A stretch of 64,000 nucleotides of DNA from Rubrobacter calidifluminis (GTDB lineage Bacteria > Actinomycetota > Rubrobacteria > Rubrobacterales > Rubrobacteraceae): assembly GCF_028617075.1 (NCBI RefSeq), contig NZ_JAQKGV010000001.1, forward strand, positions 186,001-250,000, in the 5' to 3' direction. Of this stretch, positions 41,368-49,699 are shown one piece after another. Each line of letters opens with the position of its first letter. Positions within the stretch are counted from its first letter, which is position 1. The notes under the pieces were generated by a model. The model had not been told where the DNA came from. It saw only the letters and a list, made by a program, of their open reading frames with translations, and searched no databases. The translations under genes and the position numbers were made by a program.

Positions 41368-42702
41368 ATGAGCGGAGAGGGTCGGTCTTTCCTTGGGCGG
41401 TCCGTCAGCAGGCGTACGTTTCTGGGCGGGGCTGCTGTTACGGCGATTGGGCTCGCGGCGAGCTCGTGCGGGCCTGCGGCGGCCGGAGGTGGGGGGCGGG
41501 CGCGGAGCATCGACTACTGGAACCTGTTCGGGGGTGGGGACGGGGTCCGGATGGTACAGATGGAGAACCAGTTCAGGAGGAGCCATCCGGGGACAAAGCT
41601 CAACGCGGTGACGCTTTCGTGGGGCAACCCCTACTACACCAAGCTCTCGATGGCGATAGCCGGGGGGAGTCCCCCGGACGTTGCGGTCATGCACCTTGCC
41701 AAGATAGGGGCATACGCCCCGGCCGGGCTTCTGGAGGAGCTTCGTCCGGAGGAGCTCTCGCGGTACGGGATCGGGCCGGAGAAGTTCCTGCCGCAGGTTC
41801 TCGATTTCGCGAAGTACGACGGCAGGATCTACGCGGTCCCGCTCGACACCCACCCCTTCGTCCAGTACTACAACCGGGACATCTGCAGGAAGGCGGGGGT
41901 CCTCGATCCGGGTGGCAGCCTGGTGCCGATGGACAGCCCGGGACGGGTCATGAAGGTGCTCGAGAGGGTCAAGAAGGTCACCGGACAGTGGGGGGTCTCC
42001 TTCTATCCCAACGACTCGGCGGGGCCGTGGCGGCTCTTTCTCACGCTCTACGGGCAGATGAAGAAGGGGGCACCGATACTCTCGCACGATGCGAAGAGGG
42101 TGGTCATGGACGACGCGAAGGCCGAGCAGGCGCTCGGGTTCATGGCCGGGCTCGCGCTCAGGTACAGGGTGATGCCCATCAACATGGACTACGGAGGTTC
42201 GGTTGCGCTCTTCCAGAACGGTCAGGCCGGGCTCTACTGGAACGGGGAGTGGGAGGTGACGACCTTCCAGGCTGCGAAGATGAACTTCAACATGGTGCCC
42301 TTCCCGAAGGTCTACACCTACAAGGCGGCGCAGGCCGACCACCACTCGTTCATCATCCCGAAAGGGGTGGACCCGGCGCACAAGAGGACCGCGCTCGAGT
42401 TCATCAGCTTCATGCTCAAAGACAGCTACGTGTGGGCCCAGGGCGGCCACATCCCGGCCTACCAGCCCGTCGTGCAGAGCGAGAAGTACCGGCACCTCGA
42501 GCCGCAGAGCAACTACGCCGGGGTGGCGAAGTACGTCGTCACCGATCCGATCGCCTGGTTCAGCGGGTCGGGGTCGGACATGGAGGCGCACGCCTCGGGG
42601 ATCTTCCAGGCGGTGATGGCCGGCAGGATGTCGCCCCGGCAGGGGGTCAGGCAGTTCCGGGCGTACCTGCAGCAAGAAGTCTCGCTGCCCAAACCGTACT
42701 GA
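41368..42702 (+). CDS. Sugar ABC transporter substrate-binding lipoprotein
   Basis: A family 1 extracellular solute-binding protein of about 444 residues. The N-terminus has a twin-arginine signal (SVSRRTFLGGAAV) running into a lipobox, LAASSCGP, so it is probably Tat-exported and lipid-anchored. The mature part shows IDYWNLFGGGDG, the GGSPPDVAVMHLAKIGAYAPAG segment and GLYWNGEWEVT. ATG 41368 fits AAGGAGG eight bases upstream; GTG 41347 does not. It is the first gene of an operon with two permeases, a LacI regulator and an arabinofuranosidase, so the ligand is probably an arabinoside. Confidence 0.9.
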   Translation: MSGEGRSFLGRSVSRRTFLGGAAVTAIGLAASSCGPAAAGGGGRARSIDYWNLFGGGDGVRMVQMENQFRRSHPGTKLNAVTLSWGNPYYTKLSMAIAGGSPPDVAVMHLAKIGAYAPAGLLEELRPEELSRYGIGPEKFLPQVLDFAKYDGRIYAVPLDTHPFVQYYNRDICRKAGVLDPGGSLVPMDSPGRVMKVLERVKKVTGQWGVSFYPNDSAGPWRLFLTLYGQMKKGAPILSHDAKRVVMDDAKAEQALGFMAGLALRYRVMPINMDYGGSVALFQNGQAGLYWNGEWEVTTFQAAKMNFNMVPFPKVYTYKAAQADHHSFIIPKGVDPAHKRTALEFISFMLKDSYVWAQGGHIPAYQPVVQSEKYRHLEPQSNYAGVAKYVVTDPIAWFSGSGSDMEAHASGIFQAVMAGRMSPRQGVRQFRAYLQQEVSLPKPY

Positions 42703-42720
42703 GAAGGAGGAACGAGAAGG

Positions 42721-43656
42721 ATGGAAGCAGGACAGGAGGTGGCGCGGGCCCCGGCGGTGCCGGTCGCCAAGACCGGGGGAGGGGGCCGGTGGCGCAGGAA
42801 CCTGACCGGATGGGGGTTCATGCTGCCGTTCATGGCGGCGTACGCGCTGTTTCTCATCTGGCCGGTCATATTGATGTTCAAGTACAGCTTCACCAACAAG
42901 AGCCTGGTCGGGACCGGGGGCTCGCAGTTTCTGGGGTTTCAGAACTACGGGCGGATCTTCGGGGACCCGGCCTTCTGGCAGTCGCTGTGGCACACGGTGT
43001 GGTTCACCATACTCTCGACACCGCCCTTGGTGATCCTGGCGCTCGTCTTCGCGATGCTCACCAACCGGGTGGGGCGGGGGCAGGGGATCTTCCGGTTTTC
43101 GTTCTTCGCGCCGTTCGTGCTGCCGGTCTCGGTGGTGTGCCTCATCTGGATCTGGATGTACGAGCCCGGCTTCGGCCTCATCGACGGCGTCCTCGGCGGC
43201 ATTCTGGGCAACGTCGCCTGGCTCGGGGACCCGAACGTCGCGATGATCTCGATAGTCATAACCACCATATGGTGGACTTTGGGGTTCAACTTCGTGCTGT
43301 ATCTCGCGGGTTTGCAGGAGATACCGCGCGAGCTGTACGATGCGGCGGCGGTCGACGGGGCGGGTGCCTGGGCGCAGGCGCGTTGGATCACGCTGCCCCT
43401 GCTCAAGCGGACCACACTGCTGGTGCTCGCGCTGCAGATACTCGCCTCGCTCAAGATCTTCGACCAGGTCTACATAATGACCTACGGGGGGCCGAACTTC
43501 ACCACCCGGCCCATAATAGAGTACTTCTACGACCAGGGCTTCACCGCCTACCAGATCGGCTACGCCTCGGCCGTCTCGGTGGTCTACTTCGTGATCATCC
43601 TGGCCGCCTCGGTGGCCTGGTTCCTGTTCAGCCGCAGAAGGGAGGAGACCGTCTGA
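42721..43656 (+). CDS. Sugar ABC transporter permease (MalF type)
   Basis: A 311-residue inner-membrane permease with six predicted helices; the first is FMLPFMAAYALFLIWPVIL. The EAA loop that docks the ATPase is ELYDAAAVDGAGAWAQARWITLPLLK near residue 205, written here over its key residues. It pairs with the next permease. AAGGAGG-type site upstream of ATG. No ATPase gene is in the operon, so a shared MsmK/MsiK-type ATPase must drive it. Confidence 0.92.
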   Translation: MEAGQEVARAPAVPVAKTGGGGRWRRNLTGWGFMLPFMAAYALFLIWPVILMFKYSFTNKSLVGTGGSQFLGFQNYGRIFGDPAFWQSLWHTVWFTILSTPPLVILALVFAMLTNRVGRGQGIFRFSFFAPFVLPVSVVCLIWIWMYEPGFGLIDGVLGGILGNVAWLGDPNVAMISIVITTIWWTLGFNFVLYLAGLQEIPRELYDAAAVDGAGAWAQARWITLPLLKRTTLLVLALQILASLKIFDQVYIMTYGGPNFTTRPIIEYFYDQGFTAYQIGYASAVSVVYFVIILAASVAWFLFSRRREETV

Positions 43657-44537
43657 TGGAAGCGGAAGCACCGCGGGGTCTGGCCCGCGTACCGCAAAAG
43701 GGGCCCGTCCCAGGCCGGCGGGGCAGGGCGGGGACGATCGTCACCTACGCAGTTCTCTCCGTGCTCGCCGCGGCGTGGCTGTTACCGCTCGCCTGGGCGG
43801 TGGACACCGCGCTCAAGCCCGAGAGCGAGACGACGAAGACCCCGATCACCTGGGCGTCTTCGCACTTCAACCTGAACGCCTTCAGGCAGGTGATAGAAGC
43901 CGGGGATATCCTGCGCTGGTACGCCAACAGCGCGCTCGTCTCGATAGTCGTCACGGTCTTCGTCGTGCTGCTGGCGAGCCTCGCCGCCTACGCGCTCTCG
44001 CGCATCCCCTTCCGCGGCCGGACGGTGCTCTTCTGGGTCGTGCTCGCCGGGCTGATGATCCCGCCGCAGGTCTTGATCGTGCCGCTGTTCTCGGAGATGC
44101 AGGCGGTCGGGTTCGTCAACACCTACCAGGGGATCATCCTGCCGCAGCTCCCCTCGGCGCTCGCCGTCTTCATCCTCAAGGTGTTCTTCGACGGTATCCC
44201 GCGCGAGCTGGAGGAGAGCGCGCTCGTCGACGGGGCGAGCCGGCTCAGGATCTACTGGCAGATCTGGATGCCGCTCGCCAGACCCGCGCTCGCGGCGGTC
44301 GCGATCTTCACGTTCGTCGGCTCGTGGAACTACTTCATCTGGCCCCTGATCGTGGTGACGAGCACTGACATGATGACGATCCCGCTCGGGCTCTCCACCG
44401 TGCAGAGCGCCTTCGGCATCCACTACGCCCAGATCATGGCCTCCGCCGTCCTGGGCGGTCTGCCGCTGCTCGTCGCGTTCATCTTCTTCCAGCGTCAGAT
44501 CGTCGAAGGCATAGCGAACACCGGGCTCAAAGGCTAG
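43656..44537 (+). CDS. Sugar ABC transporter permease (MalG type)
   Basis: A 293-residue permease with six helices and the EAA loop ELEESALVDGASRLRIYWQ near residue 190. Its ATG overlaps the stop of the first permease (TGATG), so the two are made together. The C-terminus QRQIVEGIANTGLKG is typical of MalG-type subunits. It works with the binding protein and the MalF-type partner. Confidence 0.93.
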   Translation: MEAEAPRGLARVPQKGPVPGRRGRAGTIVTYAVLSVLAAAWLLPLAWAVDTALKPESETTKTPITWASSHFNLNAFRQVIEAGDILRWYANSALVSIVVTVFVVLLASLAAYALSRIPFRGRTVLFWVVLAGLMIPPQVLIVPLFSEMQAVGFVNTYQGIILPQLPSALAVFILKVFFDGIPRELEESALVDGASRLRIYWQIWMPLARPALAAVAIFTFVGSWNYFIWPLIVVTSTDMMTIPLGLSTVQSAFGIHYAQIMASAVLGGLPLLVAFIFFQRQIVEGIANTGLKG

Positions 44538-44548
44538 AGGGAGTACGG

Positions 44549-45571
44549 TTGCCTGGCGTATCTCTACGGGACGTGGCCGCGCTCGCGGGGGTGAGCTTTC
44601 AGACCGCGAGCAAGGTCTTGAACGGCAAGGGTACGGTCTCGAAGCAGACCGAGGAGAGAATACTCGAGGCGGCGAGAGAGCTCGGGTACGTGCCGAACGC
44701 CCTCGCGCGCAACCTGGTCACGCAGAGCACCTCGACGATCGGGATCTTGGCGAGCAACCTGAGCGACTACGTGCTGGCGCAGTTCGTCGTCGGTGCCGAG
44801 CGGGAGGCGCGCAAAATGGGTCGGGGTGTGCTCATCTGCAGCCTGGACGAGGAGGGCTCCGACGCCGCCCGCTGCCTGCGGATGCTCGTCGAGCACCGGG
44901 TCGGGGGTATCCTCGCCGCCGCTCCGCAGCTCGAGGAAGACGAGGAGGTCGGCAGGATGCTGCGCGAATGGGAGATCCCGGCGGTGAGCATCCACCACGT
45001 CCCCGGCGGAGGGGTCTCGCTCGTGGGCTCCGATCATGCCAGGACCGCCTATCTGGCTACCGGACACCTCATCGACCACGGACACCGCAGGATTGCCACC
45101 GTCGCCGGCTCCCCGGGGCGTCGGGTGACGAAGGCGCGACTCAAGGGGTATGAGCGGGCGCTCGAGGAGGCGGGGATCACCCCGGACCCGTCGCTGGTCG
45201 AGTTTGGAGACTGGGAACCCGAGGGCGGATACCGGGCCGCACTCCGGCTGCTCGAGCGTGCACCGGATGTGACCGCGATCTTCGTCCAGAGCGACCTGAT
45301 GGCCTTCGGCGTGCTGCATGCGCTCTACGATCGGGGGCTGTCCGTCCCCGGAGATTGCGCCCTCTTGGGCTGCGACGACATCCCGATGGCCGCGCACGCC
45401 CTGCCCCCGCTCACGACCGTGCGCGTACCCTTCTACGAGACGGGCGGGGCGGCGGTCAGGCTGCTTCTGGAGGAGGCCGCAGAGAGAAACGGCCGGCGCG
45501 AGCAGCGAATCCTGCTCCCGGTGGAGCTGGTGCGCCGGCGCACGTGCGGGTGTGAGACCGTCACCGACTGA
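44549..45571 (+). CDS. LacI-family transcriptional regulator
   Basis: A 340-residue repressor with the N-terminal helix-turn-helix SLRDVAALAGVSFQTASKVLNGKGTVS, the minor-groove hinge helix ALARNLVTQST and a periplasmic-binding-protein-type sensor domain (TIGILASNLSDY to the C-terminus). TTG start, 11 bases after the permease. It almost certainly binds the palindrome at 41317-41336 and is relieved by arabinose or an arabino-oligosaccharide; the ligand is inferred from the next gene. Being inside the operon makes it autoregulated. Confidence 0.92.
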   Translation: MPGVSLRDVAALAGVSFQTASKVLNGKGTVSKQTEERILEAARELGYVPNALARNLVTQSTSTIGILASNLSDYVLAQFVVGAEREARKMGRGVLICSLDEEGSDAARCLRMLVEHRVGGILAAAPQLEEDEEVGRMLREWEIPAVSIHHVPGGGVSLVGSDHARTAYLATGHLIDHGHRRIATVAGSPGRRVTKARLKGYERALEEAGITPDPSLVEFGDWEPEGGYRAALRLLERAPDVTAIFVQSDLMAFGVLHALYDRGLSVPGDCALLGCDDIPMAAHALPPLTTVRVPFYETGGAAVRLLLEEAAERNGRREQRILLPVELVRRRTCGCETVTD

Positions 45572-45586
45572 AAGGAGCGTTCTCTT

Positions 45587-47065
45587 TTGGCGCAGATCAA
45601 GATAGACCTCGACCGCAGGCTGGGTGAGCTGGACCGCCGGATCTTCGGCGGGTTCATCGAGCACCTGGGGCGCTGCATCTACGGCGGCGTCTTCGACGAG
45701 GGCTCGCCCCTGAGCGACGAGCGGGGCTACCGTACCGACGTGATCGAAGCGCTCGCGCCCCTGCGCATGCCCACCCTGCGCTGGCCGGGGGGCAACTTCG
45801 TCTCCGGTTACCACTGGACCGACGGGATCGGCCCGCGTGAGAAGCGCCCCAACAGGATGGAGCTGGCCTGGCACGCCGAGGAGCCCAACCGCTTCGGGAC
45901 CGACGAGTTCATCGAGTACTGCCGCACTTTAGGGACCGAGCCCTACATCTGCGTGAACATGGGGACGGGCACGATGGACGAGGCGGCCGCATGGGTCGAG
46001 TACTGCAACGGTACCGGCGACACCTACTGGGCGAACCTGCGGCGCGCGTACGGCCACGAGGAACCGTACAACGTCCGCTACTGGGGGCTCGGCAACGAGA
46101 TGTACGGCGAGTGGCAGATAGGCGCGCTCTCGGCCGAGGACTACGTGAAGCGGGCGCGCGAGTTCGCCAAGGTCATGAAGCGGGTCGACCCGGAGATAGA
46201 GCTCGTGAGCTGCGGTCTGAACGGCTGGAGCGAGTGGGACCGCATCGTGATAGACGGACTGGTGAGCCAGGTAAACTACCACAGCGTCCACCTCTACACC
46301 GGCAGCGACGACCACTGGTCGAACGTCCTCGCCCCGCACCAGGCCGAGCGGGCGCTCACGACCGCCCGCGCCCTCATAGAGCGGGCCCGCTACGAGCAGG
46401 GCGTCGAGCACCCGGTGTACGTCGCCTACGACGAGTGGAACGTCTGGTTCCGGGAGCGGGCCGAGGACAGCGGGCTCGAGGAGCGCTACACCCTCTCCGA
46501 CGCGCTCGCCGTCGCGACCTACCTCAACGTCTTCGCCCGCCACTGCGAGACGGTCAAGATCGCGAACCTCGCCCAGATGGTGAACGTCATAGCCCCGATC
46601 TTCACGAACGAGAACGGGCTCTTCCTGCAGACGATCTACCACCCCCTGCGACTCTACGCCGAAAACCTGGGCGGAGCCGTGCTCGACGTTCACCTGGAGT
46701 GCGAGACCTACGACCTTGCGGGCCGCGAGTCCTCGCCCTGGCCGCATCGGGTCGCCGACCGCGGGCCCTTCAGGGTTCTCGACGCCGCCGCGACCCTCGA
46801 CCCGTCCTCGGGTGATCTCGTCCTCGCCGTCGTGAACCGCGACCCCGACAGGAGCGTCGAGGCCTCGGTGCGCCTCGCCGACGGGAGCTTCGGAGGGAAC
46901 GCCACGGCCCGGGAGGTGACGGGGGATGACCCCGGGGCGACGAACGACTTCGGCCGCGAGCGGGTCGGCGTGACCGAGAGGAGCGTCAAGGCGAGGGGCG
47001 GCGCCTTCGAGCACGAGTTCCCGGCCTGCTCGGTGAGCGTACTGCGGGTGCCGGTGGGGAGGTAG
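45587..47065 (+). CDS. abfA: GH51 alpha-L-arabinofuranosidase
   Basis: Intracellular retaining glycoside hydrolase of 492 residues releasing arabinofuranose from oligosaccharides. RIFGGFIEHLGRCIYGG at the N-terminus, LRWPGGNFVSGYHW, acid/base Glu171 in GLGNEMYGEW, HSVHLYTGSDDH and nucleophile Glu283 in YDEWNVWF all match GH51. No signal peptide, so it acts on sugars brought in by the ABC transporter. TTG start after AAAGGAG. Last gene of the operon, with a terminator 10 bases on. Confidence 0.95.
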   Translation: MAQIKIDLDRRLGELDRRIFGGFIEHLGRCIYGGVFDEGSPLSDERGYRTDVIEALAPLRMPTLRWPGGNFVSGYHWTDGIGPREKRPNRMELAWHAEEPNRFGTDEFIEYCRTLGTEPYICVNMGTGTMDEAAAWVEYCNGTGDTYWANLRRAYGHEEPYNVRYWGLGNEMYGEWQIGALSAEDYVKRAREFAKVMKRVDPEIELVSCGLNGWSEWDRIVIDGLVSQVNYHSVHLYTGSDDHWSNVLAPHQAERALTTARALIERARYEQGVEHPVYVAYDEWNVWFRERAEDSGLEERYTLSDALAVATYLNVFARHCETVKIANLAQMVNVIAPIFTNENGLFLQTIYHPLRLYAENLGGAVLDVHLECETYDLAGRESSPWPHRVADRGPFRVLDAAATLDPSSGDLVLAVVNRDPDRSVEASVRLADGSFGGNATAREVTGDDPGATNDFGRERVGVTERSVKARGGAFEHEFPACSVSVLRVPVGR

Positions 47066-47075
47066 ACGAAACGAA

Positions 47076-47101
47076 GGGCGGGGACCGCGCGGCCCCCGCC
47101 C
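47076..47101. terminator. Bidirectional terminator between abfA and phaC
   Basis: GGGCGGGG pairs with CCCCGCCC around a GC-rich 10-base loop, between convergent genes. Confidence 0.6.
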
Positions 47102-47124
47102 TCCAGGTGCTCTCATTCCCCGAT

Positions 47125-48198
47125 CTACGCCGGATCTGAGTGGTCGGCGAGCCACCCCCTCACCTTCGGCCAGAGGGTCTTCTTGGCGTTGCGCCCGGTG
47201 AGGAGCCCGACGTGCCCGGCGTCGAGCACGTAGAACTCCTTGTCCCGGCTCGAGACGAGGTCCATGATCGCCTCGGCCTGCGGGACGGTGCAGATGTGGT
47301 CTTTCTTGCCCGCGATGCTCAGGAGCGGCACGTCGATGCGGGAGAGGTCGACCCGTCGGCCGCGCAGCGAGATCTCACCCTTCACCAGCCTGTTCTGCTG
47401 GTAGAACTCGTGGATCCACTGCCTGAAGGCCTCGCCCGGGAACGGGGGGCCGTCGTTGACCCACTTGTTCATCGCGAGCCAGGTCTCCATCGACTTGTCC
47501 TCGAAGATGCGCTGCCACATGTTGACGTAGGTGCCGACGTAGTTGGTTATGGGCTTCATCATCCGGTTGCCGGTGTCGATCATCTCACCGGGGATGTTCC
47601 CGAAGGCGTCGGCGAGGAGGTCTGCGTCGAGGTACCTCTCGTCGGTGAAGAGCGCGTAGAGACCGAGGTTCTCTTTGCTGAAGTCTATCGGGGCGGTCAG
47701 CAGCAGCAGGTTCTTGAGCGTCTCCGGAAAGAGCGCGGCGTACATCGCGCTCATCGTGCCGCCCATGCAGTACCCGAAGAGGGTGAAATCCTCCGTCCCG
47801 GCGTTGCGCATGACCTTCCTCGCCGCGCGCGGGATGTAGTCGAGGACGTAGTCCTCGAAGGTCATCTCGGCGTCCTCGTCGCCCGGGGTGCCCCAGTCGA
47901 TCATGTACACGTCGAAGCCCTCGTTCGAGAGGTACTCGACGAGGCTGTTGCCCGGGATGAGGTCGAGGACGTAGGGGCGGTTTATGAGCGCGTAGACGAT
48001 CATGACCGGCGTGCGGTACTTATTATCGGCCCCGGTCTGATAGTGGTAGAGCTTCGCCTTGTTCTTGGTCCAGATCGTCTCCTTGGGGGTGCGGCCGGTA
48101 TCCGCCCTGGCACCCTCCAGCGCGATGCTCGCCCCCTCGCCGTACTTGCGCAGAAACTCCTGCGGGCTGGAGGGTATGGCGCTTCTCTGGTCGCTCAC
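47125..48198 (-). CDS. phaC: Class III PHA synthase subunit PhaC
   Basis: Polymerises (R)-3-hydroxyacyl-CoA into PHA at the granule surface. 357 residues is the size of class III/IV catalytic subunits. The lipase-like box is GYCMGG with Cys144, the acid is Asp300 in GKKDHIC and the base His329 in DAGHVGL. VYALINRPYVLDL and YMIDWGTP are further PhaC signatures. GTG start with GAGAGG upstream, three bases after phaE. Partner type PhaE makes this class III. Substrate pool probably from phaA and phaB at 36-40 kb. Confidence 0.95.
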   Translation of the reverse strand: MSDQRSAIPSSPQEFLRKYGEGASIALEGARADTGRTPKETIWTKNKAKLYHYQTGADNKYRTPVMIVYALINRPYVLDLIPGNSLVEYLSNEGFDVYMIDWGTPGDEDAEMTFEDYVLDYIPRAARKVMRNAGTEDFTLFGYCMGGTMSAMYAALFPETLKNLLLLTAPIDFSKENLGLYALFTDERYLDADLLADAFGNIPGEMIDTGNRMMKPITNYVGTYVNMWQRIFEDKSMETWLAMNKWVNDGPPFPGEAFRQWIHEFYQQNRLVKGEISLRGRRVDLSRIDVPLLSIAGKKDHICTVPQAEAIMDLVSSRDKEFYVLDAGHVGLLTGRNAKKTLWPKVRGWLADHSDPA

Positions 48199-48201
48199 CT
48201 T

Positions 48202-49158
48202 CTACCTCTCCCCTTTCTGGCGTACGTCTTCGACCGTGATCTGACCGTCCGCCCCCGTCCCTTCTACCTCGCTGAGGTCGATCCCGAGCTCCTCGGCCTT
48301 GCGCCGGGCGGCGGCGGTGGCCTTTATCTCCTTACCGCCCGAGCCGTTCCGGGGCTCCTCCGTGCGGGATTCGCCCACGGAGGCGAGCAGACGGTCGAGC
48401 TTGGCCTCGAGCCGGTCGATGCGTTCCTCGAGCGAGCGCACCTCCCCGGCGGTGGCGGGCTCGGCGTAGCCGTACTCGAACTCCTCGAAGGCCTCCTCGA
48501 TCCGGTCTACCTTGTCCTCCAGCGCGACGACGAGCCCGGCCACCCGCGCCACGTCGGAGCGGGTCGGGATCTGCAACGTGCGCAGATACTCCTCGGATGC
48601 CTTGCGGAAGATCCTGTAGAACCTGGCGTAGTTCTGCAGGAACTGGCTGGAGGGTCCGAGAACCTCCTCCTTCTCTATCGCCTCCTGCACGAACTCGGAG
48701 AGCGGTCCGCTCACGGCGTTGTACCACTGCACCGCGAAGCGCAGCGGATCGGTGGGGAGCCCCCCCTCGGCCTGCCGCAACATGTTCTCCCGGGCCTTCT
48801 CCATCACCTCGGCCCACCGCGGCGCCAGGCTCATCATGCTCATCCACGACTCGGCGGCCTCCTGCCAGGAGCGCATCGCGGCCTCGAACCACCGCTGCAT
48901 CTGCTGCGGATCGGTCGTCGCCTCGACCGCCCGCGCCGCCGTCTCGGCCATCTCGGCCCCGTCGGAAGGCCCCCACGCGAGGTTCTCCCTCACCTTCTCC
49001 ATGCTCTCGAACCACTGCCGGTAGAGACCCCACGGATCCGCATAGGGCTCCCTGCCCCCCGAGAGCATCTCAGACCACGCCTTGGTCCCGGTCTCGTACC
49101 ACTTCATCCAGAGCTCCGCCGGGTCCGGCGCCGACCGGTCCCTTTTCTCCTCAGCCAA
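48202..49158 (-). CDS. phaE: Class III PHA synthase subunit PhaE with C-terminal E3-binding-like domain
   Basis: About 318 residues. The N-terminal part (WMKWYETGTKAWSEM, DPWGLYRQWFESMEKV, AAMRSWQEAAESW, FLQNYARFYRIFRKASEEYLRTLQIPTRSDV) matches PhaE, which activates PhaC. A coiled coil follows (RSLEERIDRLEAKLDRLL). The last 42 residues, ATAAARRKAEELGIDLSEV then GTGADGQITVEDV, match the peripheral-subunit-binding domain of 2-oxoacid dehydrogenase E2 proteins, not a classic part of PhaE. TTG 49158 fits AGGAGGG nine bases upstream; TTG 49167 is too close. First gene of phaEC. Confidence 0.9.
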   Translation of the reverse strand: MAEEKRDRSAPDPAELWMKWYETGTKAWSEMLSGGREPYADPWGLYRQWFESMEKVRENLAWGPSDGAEMAETAARAVEATTDPQQMQRWFEAAMRSWQEAAESWMSMMSLAPRWAEVMEKARENMLRQAEGGLPTDPLRFAVQWYNAVSGPLSEFVQEAIEKEEVLGPSSQFLQNYARFYRIFRKASEEYLRTLQIPTRSDVARVAGLVVALEDKVDRIEEAFEEFEYGYAEPATAGEVRSLEERIDRLEAKLDRLLASVGESRTEEPRNGSGGKEIKATAAARRKAEELGIDLSEVEGTGADGQITVEDVRQKGER

Positions 49159-49199
49159 CTGAAACAACCCTCCTGATGCGAGGATGCAACTGCAGAAAC

Positions 49200-49227
49200 A
49201 TTATACTATGCGGAGAATTTATGTGCA
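49200..49227 (-). promoter_or_regulatory. phaE promoter
   Basis: A perfect minus-strand TATAAT (49200-49205) with TGCACA as -35 (49222-49227), 16-base spacer. The -35 lies inside site D. Confidence 0.5.
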
Positions 49228-49239
49228 GTTGGCATATAT
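49220..49239. promoter_or_regulatory. Putative PhaQ operator, site D
   Basis: TATGTG-CAGTT-GGCATATAT. On the minus strand it reads ATATATGCC-AACTGCACATA, sharing ATATATG and AACTGCACA with site C and TATGTG plus GGCATATAT with site B. It overlaps the phaE -35 box. Confidence 0.5.
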
Positions 49240-49246
49240 GATGGCA

Positions 49247-49549
49247 TCAGCTCCATCTGCGGCGGACGTCGTCGGCGAAGGCGGAGTATTCGCGGACGGG
49301 GAGGATTTCGGCTATCTCGAGGTAGTGTGCCATGGGCAGGCCGGCCATGATGATCTGGTCGAGTTCGTCGTGGGATTCGACGTCGAGGATGCCGAGGACG
49401 CGGCGCTGGCCGGAGACCTTGTAGAGGGCGACGACCTTTCCGGCGTCGACGGCACCTTTCGCGGCGTCGGCTTCTCTCTCCCACAGCTCCCAGAGCTGCT
49501 CCAGCGAGAGCTCCTTGGGGTTGACCCGGAAGTCCACGAAGACCAGCAT
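49247..49549 (-). CDS. Muconolactone isomerase-like small protein
   Basis: A 100-residue ferredoxin-like-fold protein of the muconolactone delta-isomerase family: MLVFVDFRVNPKELS at the start, VVALYKVSGQRRVLGILDVESHDELDQIIM in the middle (key residues only) and LPMAHYLEIAEILPV near the end. In the beta-ketoadipate pathway such enzymes isomerise muconolactone, but no other catechol genes are nearby, so it may be a relative with another small-molecule role. It lies upstream of phaE on the same strand. Confidence 0.78.
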   Translation of the reverse strand: MLVFVDFRVNPKELSLEQLWELWEREADAAKGAVDAGKVVALYKVSGQRRVLGILDVESHDELDQIIMAGLPMAHYLEIAEILPVREYSAFADDVRRRWS

Positions 49550-49649
49550 GGCGGTTTCTCCTCTCTTTCCCTGTGGTGGGTCGTAATTTTCCTTCTCAGC
49601 GGGTGGATTGTCAATCGGTGCGAATGGTTTCGCGGCGGGGGTTGTGCGC

Positions 49650-49658
49650 TGGTAAGAT
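49650..49658 (+). promoter_or_regulatory. Extended -10 promoter of the transhydrogenase gene
   Basis: TG-G-TAAGAT, about 42 bases before ATG 49700. Unlike the leaderless genes it is followed by a GAGAGGAGG ribosome-binding site. Confidence 0.4.
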
Positions 49659-49699
49659 GATCACCCAGGAGTAGATGAGGGAGAGGAGGTTCTCGCAGG

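Noticed and set aside
41349-43655. A 1062-codon plus frame running from before the binding-protein gene into the second permease
   Set aside because: Only its last 293 codons, from ATG 43656, are a permease. The earlier part is a shifted reading of the binding protein and first permease.
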